Assembly: GCA_964404095.1 (NCBI GenBank)
Contig: CAYOIN010000021.1
Coordinates: 1 to 16,607 of the forward strand
DNA length: 16,607 nt
Direction: 5' to 3'
DNA from: CAZLQR01 sp964404095
GTDB taxonomy: Bacteria > Patescibacteriota > Microgenomatia > UBA1406 > GWC2-37-13
A program made the position numbers and the translations under genes. Each line of letters opens with the position of its first letter. Within the stretch, counting starts at the first letter, position 1. Of the stretch, positions 1 to 5,914 are shown piece after piece. The notes under the pieces were generated by a model. It was given only the letters and a program-made list of their open reading frames with translations. It made no database searches and was not told where the DNA came from.

Positions 1-762
1 GTTGTGGACAATGCATCTACCGACGACTCGGTAGACAAGATTCGTTCGTTGAAGAGTCCAGTTATTCGTGTAATTCCACAGAAAGCTAATCTCGGATTCG
101 GAAAGGCAAACAATGTAGCGTTATCTTCTGCGAAGGGATCCTACATATTGTTTCTCAACTCCGACACCATTGTCTCTGCGATCAACTTCCCCGCTCTCCT
201 TGAGTATATGGATCGCCATTCTTCGGTCGGTATTCTCACGGTACGCGTTCTGTTACCAACCGGTGGGCTCGATCCCGCTTCCCATCGAGGGTTTCCAACG
301 GTGTGGAGATCGTTTACCTACTTCTCAAAACTTGAAGCTATCACGCGATCGCTACCGTTCATCAATAAGCTCTTTGGTGGTTATCATCTCACCCATCTGA
401 ATCAAGCAACAGTGCATGAAATCGATTCACCCAGTGGAGCATTCTTCCTGACTCGAAAAGCAATACTTGATCGTATCGGAGGATTCGATGAGTCGTTCTT
501 TATGTATGGAGAGGATCTTGATCTCGCGAAGCGAATCAAAGAACAAGGATATACCGTTGTCTTTTATCCACACCAATCAATTACGCATTTGAAAGGGGTA
601 AGTGGAATCAAGCATGCGAATAAAAAACGGAGCACTGCAACGACATCGTATTTCTATGACGCGATGAGAATTTTTTACGACAAGCACTATGCGCGGAACT
701 ACCCACCCATCATAAATCGTTTTGTTCACTGGGTTATTGCAAATAAATCGAAACACTCATGA
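1..762 (+). CDS. Glycosyltransferase family 2, rhamnosyltransferase-like (5' partial)
   Basis: Transfers a sugar from a nucleotide-sugar donor to a growing surface glycan, acting on the cytoplasmic side of the membrane. The reading frame is open from base 1 and begins inside the GT-A fold with VVDNASTDDS, so the true start and about the first ten residues lie upstream of the window. Visible family motifs are NLGFGKANN (about residues 30-38), the metal-binding FLNSDT (about 51-56; NPDT is more usual) and the acceptor-side block GGFDESFFMYGEDLDL (about 160-175). These place it with the WbbL-like rhamnosyltransferase group of GT2, although the sugar cannot be read from sequence. Its stop overlaps the next start by 4 nt (ATGA), so the two are translationally coupled. 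No transmembrane segment is evident. The family call is firm; the substrate is not. Confidence 0.9.
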   Translation, partial: VVDNASTDDSVDKIRSLKSPVIRVIPQKANLGFGKANNVALSSAKGSYILFLNSDTIVSAINFPALLEYMDRHSSVGILTVRVLLPTGGLDPASHRGFPTVWRSFTYFSKLEAITRSLPFINKLFGGYHLTHLNQATVHEIDSPSGAFFLTRKAILDRIGGFDESFFMYGEDLDLAKRIKEQGYTVVFYPHQSITHLKGVSGIKHANKKRSTATTSYFYDAMRIFYDKHYARNYPPIINRFVHWVIANKSKHS

Positions 763-1847
763 AAATCGGCATCGATGCACGGCTCATTAGTCAAACAGGC
801 GTTGGTGTATATACCCGCAACCTTCTTGAACATCTTTCGGTGATTGCGCCAAAGGACTGGGAGTTTGTTGTGTTTATTCGAAGTATGGACCGCGCATCAC
901 TTGACCTGTCACAACGATACCATCTCGTACATGCAGACTATCGTTGGCATACGGTATCAGAGCAGATCGGATTCTTAAACCTTCTGCACTCCCAACAACT
1001 CGACCTTATGCACTTCACGTACTTCAGTTATCCGTTGCTCTACCGAAAGCCTTTTATCTCGACAATACACGACCTTACGCCGGTACTGTTCAAGACCGGT
1101 AAGGCTTCAACGAAGTCAGCGGTCGAGTATTATCCAAAGTACTTTGCAATGAAGCAGGTAATTTCCTCAGGTGTTCGTAATAGTAGAGCGGTAATCGTTC
1201 CATCGCAGTCAGTAAAAGATCAGATCACAACTCATTACGGTGTATCTCCAGAGAAGATTTTTGTAACACCTGAAGGCATCGATAAGCGATTAACGAACGC
1301 AAAGGAGAACCGCTCGCTCGGTGGAACGTACGACTGGAAGTATCTCCTCTATGTTGGGAACTTTTATCCACATAAGAATATCCATCGACTCATTGATTCA
1401 TTCGCAACGCTCGATACGGAGTATCGATTGATTCTCGCTGGGCCTGCCGACTACTTTGCAAAGACAGTTGAGATGTACATTGCGGCTCATCATCTCGAGG
1501 ATCGAATTGTTCTGCATTCAAATCCAACACTCGAAGATCTGGTTTTTTTCTATAAACATGCTCGAGCGTTGATCCACCCATCGTTATCTGAAGGGTACGG
1601 ACTGACACCAATTGAGTCGCTCTACTTCGGAACGCCGGTTGTCGCATCGGATATTCCGGTGTTTCGGGAGACCATGGGTTCAGGGTTCCGTTCTTTTGAT
1701 CCTCACTCCATCGAGAGTATCCGCGACGCACTCAAGGAGGTTGTGACTACTCCGAAGAAATCAGCTCGGTCGGTGGTGAGCAAGGATGCATTTCGAACGA
1801 TGGCGAAACAAACCGTCGATGCATATCGATTTGGGTTCGGTATATAA
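759..1847 (+). CDS. Glycosyltransferase family 4 (GT-B fold)
   Basis: A retaining glycosyltransferase of 362 residues, the usual GT4 length. The N-terminal Rossmann half opens with MKIGIDARLISQTGVGVYTR, a typical GT4 start with the glycine-rich acceptor loop, followed by STIHDL near residue 101 and VIVPSQSVKDQI near 146. The C-terminal donor-binding half has YVGNFYPHKNIHRLI (about 198-212, with the phosphate-contacting lysine) and the E-x7-E motif at E278/E286 within SEGYGLTPIESLYFGTPVV. The start is the ATG that overlaps the previous TGA. With the GT2 gene before it and the acyltransferase after it, this suggests a piece of an exopolysaccharide or cell-wall glycan locus. Sugar specificity is unknown. 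Its last codons also carry the -10 box proposed for the next gene. Confidence 0.93.
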   Translation: MKIGIDARLISQTGVGVYTRNLLEHLSVIAPKDWEFVVFIRSMDRASLDLSQRYHLVHADYRWHTVSEQIGFLNLLHSQQLDLMHFTYFSYPLLYRKPFISTIHDLTPVLFKTGKASTKSAVEYYPKYFAMKQVISSGVRNSRAVIVPSQSVKDQITTHYGVSPEKIFVTPEGIDKRLTNAKENRSLGGTYDWKYLLYVGNFYPHKNIHRLIDSFATLDTEYRLILAGPADYFAKTVEMYIAAHHLEDRIVLHSNPTLEDLVFFYKHARALIHPSLSEGYGLTPIESLYFGTPVVASDIPVFRETMGSGFRSFDPHSIESIRDALKEVVTTPKKSARSVVSKDAFRTMAKQTVDAYRFGFGI

Positions 1848-1848
1848 T
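1843..1848 (+). promoter_or_regulatory. -10 box (TATAAT) for a leaderless acyltransferase transcript
   Basis: A perfect TATAAT overlaps the stop of the GT4 gene and ends 6 nt before the ATG at 1855. No convincing -35 is seen 16-18 bp upstream and there is no TGn extension, so on its own this is weak. It gains weight because six other genes in the window show the same 5-6 nt spacing. Confidence 0.5.
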
Positions 1849-1854
1849 CAATAT

Positions 1855-2409
1855 ATGATCGGTAAAATAATTCGTCGGCTCACCGCGGTACTCCAGGAAA
1901 CAGAAGTATTTCTTCTTTCCTTGACCGATCTCGTTCCCTCACATCATCTTAGAAGGCTCTTTCAGCGAAGTTCGGGCGTACAGATCGGGAAAGGATCGAC
2001 CGTTCATATGGGCGTCGTATTTTATGAGCCCAAAGGTGTGCAGATCGGAGAGGATACCATCATCGGTGAAGGGGCGGTTTTGGATGGGCGAGACCGATTG
2101 CAGATCGGAAATCATGTGGCGTTCGCTTCGGAGGTTATGGTATACAACTCACAGCATGACATTCATGACCCATCATTTCGGGCCATCACGAAACCGGTTA
2201 TTATTGAAGACTATGTGTTTGTGGGGCCCCGGGCCGTCATCCTGCCAGGGGTGACGATCGGTAAGGGTGCGGTCGTTGCTGCTGGAGCGATTGTCACGAA
2301 GAATGTTGAGCCGTTTACGATTGTTGGTGGTGTACCTGCGGTAAAGATCGGAAATCGAAAAGTAACGGATCCACAGTATAGACTTGGCCGCCCTCGCTTG
2401 TTCAGATAG
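1855..2409 (+). CDS. Hexapeptide-repeat (LbH) O-acyltransferase, maltose/galactoside acetyltransferase-like
   Basis: A left-handed beta-helix acyltransferase of 184 residues, which probably transfers an acetyl group from acetyl-CoA to a sugar hydroxyl. After a helical N-terminus (1-40), hexapeptide repeats of the [VL]-x-I-G type run from about residue 42 to 165 (VQIGKG, VQIGED, LQIGNH, VTIGKG). The expected catalytic histidine is H101 in NSQHDIHD. The C-terminal VGGVPAVKIGNR is the usual CoA-binding end of the family. I place the start at 1855 rather than at an in-frame ATG at 1786, because 1786 would overlap the GT4 gene by 62 nt, while 1855 lies 7 nt after its stop and directly behind a TATAAT. 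The context suggests it modifies the glycan built by the two upstream enzymes. Confidence 0.88.
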   Translation: MIGKIIRRLTAVLQETEVFLLSLTDLVPSHHLRRLFQRSSGVQIGKGSTVHMGVVFYEPKGVQIGEDTIIGEGAVLDGRDRLQIGNHVAFASEVMVYNSQHDIHDPSFRAITKPVIIEDYVFVGPRAVILPGVTIGKGAVVAAGAIVTKNVEPFTIVGGVPAVKIGNRKVTDPQYRLGRPRLFR

Positions 2410-2424
2410 TCATAATGGGCTATT

Positions 2425-2433
2425 TGATATAAT
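2425..2433 (+). promoter_or_regulatory. Extended -10 promoter (TGA-TATAAT) for the asparaginase-like gene
   Basis: TGn followed by a perfect TATAAT (2428-2433) ends 5 nt before the ATG at 2439. The predicted transcript start therefore falls on or beside the start codon. An extended -10 can work without a -35, and none is visible. Confidence 0.65.
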
Positions 2434-2438
2434 TTAGT

Positions 2439-2957
2439 ATGTTAAAAAAACTTCTTCACGTAATTATCACTGGAGGAACAATCGATTCAGCATGGGATGG
2501 AACTAAAGACACCGTTGTCCCCACTAAAGAATCTGCCATTCCTCAGTATTTCGATTCTTTAAAAATAGAGAATGTTCAGTTTAGCTTTTCTACAGTCGCA
2601 ATGAAGGATAGTCGAGAACTGAACGACGAAGATAGGAAGGAGATGATAAATATCATTGAAGGTAGCGAAGCGAGCAACTTCATTATCACTCACGGGACTT
2701 ATACGATTCCGGAAACTGCCAGATATTTAAAGTCTCACAGTAAACGCAAAGATATATCAGTCGTTATAACTGGTTCAATGATCCCACTTCATGGTTTTAC
2801 ACCATCTGATGGACCGTTCAATCTTGGTTTTGCACTTGCTCAGCTTGAGTATGTTAAGCCCGGTATATACGTTGGCATGAACGGAAGAATTTTTGAGGCA
2901 GATGATGTTTCAAAAGACGTCTCTCAGGGTAGATTTGTCTCAAACTTAGATAAATAA
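2439..2957 (+). CDS. L-asparaginase N-terminal-domain protein (single-domain, about half length)
   Basis: A 172-residue homologue of the amino-terminal domain of bacterial type I/II L-asparaginases, which hydrolyse asparagine to aspartate and ammonia. Full-length enzymes are about 330 residues, and here the second domain is absent with a clean stop. The first catalytic threonine is present (T14 in ITGGTID). The HGTD motif reads H85-G-T87-Y88, so the aspartate of the Thr-Asp-Lys triad is replaced by tyrosine, while the lysine is kept (K159 in DDVSKD). TGSM (111-114) and SDGPFNL (123-129) are well conserved. G+C is about 40%, roughly ten points below its neighbours, which hints at transfer. It has its own leaderless-type promoter and no clear functional link to either neighbour. 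Asparaginase activity is uncertain; a related amidohydrolase or binding role is possible. Confidence 0.8.
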   Translation: MLKKLLHVIITGGTIDSAWDGTKDTVVPTKESAIPQYFDSLKIENVQFSFSTVAMKDSRELNDEDRKEMINIIEGSEASNFIITHGTYTIPETARYLKSHSKRKDISVVITGSMIPLHGFTPSDGPFNLGFALAQLEYVKPGIYVGMNGRIFEADDVSKDVSQGRFVSNLDK

Positions 2958-2981
2958 TTACCATTATTCAAATGATGGTAA
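2958..2981. terminator. Hairpin between convergent genes, possible terminator
   Basis: TTACCAT and ATGGTAA form a stem extended by a U-G wobble and two more pairs to about 10 bp, with loop TCAA, directly after the asparaginase stop. Read on plus there is no T-tract. Read on minus, as the end of the vanW-family transcript, the stem is followed by TTATTTATC, which is closer to an intrinsic terminator. The rest of 2982-3053 holds no gene that I can see. Confidence 0.4.
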
Positions 2982-3053
2982 CCAGTGTCTACGGATTATA
3001 TGCTACAAAATTACTGCAACAGACCGGGGTAAGAAGATAAATAAGTGTTTAGT

Positions 3054-4469
3054 CTAGCTGTCCTTAGTCCCTACTAAGAAGACAGCCTTCCATGGCCGAT
3101 ACACTGAGTAGAATAGTTCGTCCTTAACTACACTGGTGGGATAGGTTACCTTATAGTGGAATCGTGCCTTTGCGCCCCAGGCAGAAAAGTCGACCTGTTT
3201 TGTAACGCCTCGTGGAAGTGATGGGTCATCTTGGTAAGATGGTTCTGGAGGTGCTGAGATGTCCCAGACCTCTGCCTTGGAGATCTCAACCTTCCTACCA
3301 TCCCTTTTCCCATAGAGCCGAAAATGTACGAGGAGATTTTCCTCATCGACATCCGTCTGGATGAGTATTGCCGCGGGAGTATCGTTTTTTATCTTGAGGT
3401 CAACCGTTGGGGAGAACACGGTGGCGTCGAATCCTGGTCCAAGATCGTTCTCATAATAGTGAACACGGTATGCGTGCGCAGTTCGTTCGAGAACCGGGAG
3501 CCCAGCGTTGAGCGCGGCACGAAACAGCGTCGACGATACTTGGCAGATTCCACCACCGTCACCTAAGACCGTCTTTCCATTCTGGATAATATATGCAGGT
3601 TGGTAGCCGGTGAGTGCTGAAATATCACCAACATTTTCATTAAAGGAGAATGTTTCACCCTTCGGGATCAGTACCCCATTGAACTTAGAGGTTCCGAGAA
3701 TCACATTATGTACTCTTCCGGGAATGGATCCGGTGTAGTCAGACTGCCCCTCTCCAATGAGTTCTTCGATGCCAAGATTGTTTGACTGAGCGAGGGTGAC
3801 CTCTGGATACAACGTTGTGGTATTGAGGGTGACCCTGACCATATTATCCGAATGCTTCAGGAGCTGAATTTCTTGGTTCATATCTGAGAAGAATCGATCT
3901 TCCTGAAGCTTTATGCCGTTTGACTCTGCTCGAAATTCGGTGACCCGACCATCCTTAAACGAGAATAAAGCATTTTTTGCCGGCTTTTCATAGGACTCCT
4001 TTGCTGTAGCGAGAAATTCCTCAACTACCGATCCGTCATATATGACGGATGTGCTGAATGCGTAGGGTCTGAGACCAAGCGTGGTATTAATCTGCTGCAT
4101 GAGTCGGGAAGGGAAATGCGAAACACGACCGATGAGCCATGCTTGTTCGACCACATCGTCGAGATTGAGCCGTGCATGAAGTGTTTGTGCTGAGAAGGTT
4201 GCAATGGGCTGCGATTCGTAGAGGACAGTGACCGCTCCACGAACCGATGTACTGGCACGATTTTTGAGCAGCCGTCGTGCCTCGTCCTTCGACAGACCCC
4301 CGAGAGAAACTCCCTCTACCGATACCTGCGGATAGATTGCATCGCCCGTTCGTTTCTCGATTACCAAGATGCCAAAAAACAGAACAACAATGCTTGCCAT
4401 GACGACGGTAAGCGCTGCAGTAAAGCCATGAAAGAGATGGGAGCGCTCACCCTTCTTATTTGGTATCAT
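3054..4469 (-). CDS. VanW-family membrane-anchored cell-wall protein with a G5-like C-terminus
   Basis: A 471-residue protein with a short basic N-terminus, one membrane segment (about residues 15-37) and a large extracellular part. The region YPQVSVEGVSLGGLSKDEA (about 46-64) and what follows resemble the putative peptidoglycan-binding domain that precedes VanW in Gram-positive YoaR-like proteins. The VanW domain runs from about 244 to 385 and contains NVILGTSKFNGVLIPKGETFSFN and the hallmark GDGGGICQVSSTLFRAAL. A G5-like beta domain (about 390-469) ends the protein. The biochemical role of VanW is unsettled; the family is linked to peptidoglycan and surface proteins. I chose the ATG at 4469 because longer in-frame versions would add a Trp/Arg-rich stretch and run into the divergent gene. 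Only 6 bp separate this start from that of the neighbouring solute-binding protein. Confidence 0.9.
   Translation of the reverse strand: MIPNKKGERSHLFHGFTAALTVVMASIVVLFFGILVIEKRTGDAIYPQVSVEGVSLGGLSKDEARRLLKNRASTSVRGAVTVLYESQPIATFSAQTLHARLNLDDVVEQAWLIGRVSHFPSRLMQQINTTLGLRPYAFSTSVIYDGSVVEEFLATAKESYEKPAKNALFSFKDGRVTEFRAESNGIKLQEDRFFSDMNQEIQLLKHSDNMVRVTLNTTTLYPEVTLAQSNNLGIEELIGEGQSDYTGSIPGRVHNVILGTSKFNGVLIPKGETFSFNENVGDISALTGYQPAYIIQNGKTVLGDGGGICQVSSTLFRAALNAGLPVLERTAHAYRVHYYENDLGPGFDATVFSPTVDLKIKNDTPAAILIQTDVDEENLLVHFRLYGKRDGRKVEISKAEVWDISAPPEPSYQDDPSLPRGVTKQVDFSAWGAKARFHYKVTYPTSVVKDELFYSVYRPWKAVFLVGTKDS
4461..4469 (+). promoter_or_regulatory. Extended -10 promoter (TGG-TATCAT) for the solute-binding-protein operon
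   Basis: TGn plus TATCAT (4464-4469) ends 6 nt before the ATG at 4476, again a leaderless spacing. The box lies inside the vanW-family gene and covers its start codon on the other strand. No -35 match is seen, but an 8-bp palindrome GAGCGCTC sits at 4441-4448, where a -35 or an operator would lie. Confidence 0.6.
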
Positions 4470-4475
4470 AAATGT

Positions 4476-5912
4476 ATGGTTGATGATAAAATAAATCCCC
4501 AGCCTTTGCAACCAGAGGAGGCTCCACCTCAGCTGAGCGCTGCGCCACAGCCAACTCCCGCAACTCCCCTTACCTCGGTGCCGCCAGAACCGCATTCTGA
4601 CAGTATTTTTAAGTATTTTTTTGTGATCGGAGCAGTGCTGGTCTTTATCGTAATTTTTGGGCTCCTGTTTGCTTTTTTTGCACGAAGATCAAGCTCCCAG
4701 GTAAAGGTGAATCTGACCTATTGGGGAGTATGGGAGGACTCAAACGTACTTCAGTCGCTTATTACCGAGTATCAAAGTAAGCATAAGAACGTTTCTATCA
4801 CCTATACGAAGATGAGCCCGCAGGACTACCGAGAAAAGCTTATTGCTCGTACCAAGAACGGCAATGGGCCGGATCTGTTCCGATTCCACAACACCTGGGT
4901 ACCGGAGATGCGTGAAATAATGGCGGTAGCGCCATCAACAGTCATCACTCCCGGCGAGTTTAAAAAGACATTTTATCCGATTCATTCTAGCGATCTCATC
5001 ATCGCTGATCAGATCTATGGCATCCCGCTCTACGTAGATGGTCTGGTGCTGTTCTACAATGACGATCTGTTTAAAAAGGCAGGAATGAGCTCTGCCCCGG
5101 TAAGCTGGGAGGATGTTCTTGATGCCACAGCAAAGCTCACGGTCAAGAACCCAGCTGGTCAGATTGTAACCTCTGGTATTGCGCTCGGCACTGCGTCGAA
5201 CATCGATCATTTCTCGGACATATTTGGATTATTTCTCCTGCAAAATGGCGGAGATATTACACAGCTTTCGAAGAACGAGGCGGCAGGAGCTCTCGAAAGT
5301 TATAGAAGATTTGCCGAGGCAGATGCTGCAAGTTGGGATGAGCAGATGCCCAACAGCGTTCAAGCATTTGCGCAGGCAAAGGTTGCGATGATCATCGCTC
5401 CTTCGTGGGAGGCGATGACCATAAAGTCTATAAATCCAGATCTGTCGTTTAAGGTTGTTCCGGTTCCTGTCATTCCGGGGAGCCGACCGGTCTCGGTTGC
5501 AACATACTGGGTAGAGGGAGTATCGCGGTACAGTAAACAACAGATTGAGGCGTGGAAGTTTCTCCGATTTTTAACCGAAAAGTCATCTCAGGAGAAGCTG
5601 TTTGAGCAGCAGTCAAAGGTCAGATTATTTGGAGGAGCGTACGCACGCAAGGAGCTTGGATCATTGCTGAACTCACATCCGTATCTGGGTCCGGTAGTAA
5701 AACAAGCTCAAACGGATGGGGGTCTGCGCACCGTACCATCGATCGATCGAACCTATGACAACGGTTTGAACGATGCAGTAGCAGGATACATACGAAACGC
5801 AATCAACGAGACAATACAAGGAGTATCCTATGAACAGGCACTCGCGACTGCCGACCAGGGAGTAACGCAGGTGTTGACTAACTTTAGAATGATTCCTGCA
5901 AGTTCAAAATAA
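4476..5912 (+). CDS. Membrane-anchored extracellular solute-binding protein, family 1 (sugar type)
   Basis: A 478-residue homologue of the MalE-like substrate-binding proteins of ABC importers, probably facing outside. Residues 1-43 form a proline-rich, apparently cytoplasmic tail, and 45-69 a single membrane anchor. There is no lipobox, so it is not a classical lipoprotein. From about residue 77 the two-lobe binding fold begins (VNLTYWGVWEDSNVLQSLI), followed by GPDLFRFHNTWVPEM, YGIPLYVDGLVLFYNDDLFKKAG and the hinge-side ATYWVEGVSRYSKQQIEAWKFLRFL. The start at 4476 follows an extended -10 at the spacing seen elsewhere; an in-frame upstream ATG at 4428 would lie inside the divergent gene. No permease or ATPase gene is present in the window. 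It shares an operon with the next two genes (2-nt and 5-nt gaps), so it may serve as a surface receptor rather than an importer subunit. Confidence 0.9.
   Translation: MVDDKINPQPLQPEEAPPQLSAAPQPTPATPLTSVPPEPHSDSIFKYFFVIGAVLVFIVIFGLLFAFFARRSSSQVKVNLTYWGVWEDSNVLQSLITEYQSKHKNVSITYTKMSPQDYREKLIARTKNGNGPDLFRFHNTWVPEMREIMAVAPSTVITPGEFKKTFYPIHSSDLIIADQIYGIPLYVDGLVLFYNDDLFKKAGMSSAPVSWEDVLDATAKLTVKNPAGQIVTSGIALGTASNIDHFSDIFGLFLLQNGGDITQLSKNEAAGALESYRRFAEADAASWDEQMPNSVQAFAQAKVAMIIAPSWEAMTIKSINPDLSFKVVPVPVIPGSRPVSVATYWVEGVSRYSKQQIEAWKFLRFLTEKSSQEKLFEQQSKVRLFGGAYARKELGSLLNSHPYLGPVVKQAQTDGGLRTVPSIDRTYDNGLNDAVAGYIRNAINETIQGVSYEQALATADQGVTQVLTNFRMIPASSK
4483..4511 (-). promoter_or_regulatory. Promoter for the vanW-family gene inside the divergent gene
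   Basis: On the minus strand TTGCAA (4511-4506), a 17-bp spacer and TATCAT (4488-4483) form a reasonable sigma-70-type promoter. The expected transcript start is near 4476, giving a leader of roughly 6-8 nt. It lies entirely within the first codons of the divergent solute-binding-protein gene. Confidence 0.5.
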
Positions 5913-5914
5913 CT

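Noticed and set aside
1786..1854. In-frame upstream start for the acyltransferase
   Set aside because: It would overlap the GT4 gene by 62 nt and add a stretch unlike the family. The ATG at 1855 fits the gene spacing and the -10 position.
1981..2110. CAGATCGG repeated at exact 60-nt steps (1981, 2041, 2101)
   Set aside because: It encodes the [VL]QIG hexapeptide turns of the beta-helix at 20-residue spacing. The DNA repeat is a by-product of the protein repeat.
4470..4595. Longer N-terminus for the vanW-family protein
   Set aside because: The added residues are Trp/Arg-rich, precede the natural basic-plus-hydrophobic anchor, and lie in the coding sequence of the divergent gene.
5739..5750. 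TCGATCGATCGA run
   Set aside because: It falls inside the solute-binding protein gene (codons for S-I-D-R) with no further copies in an array.
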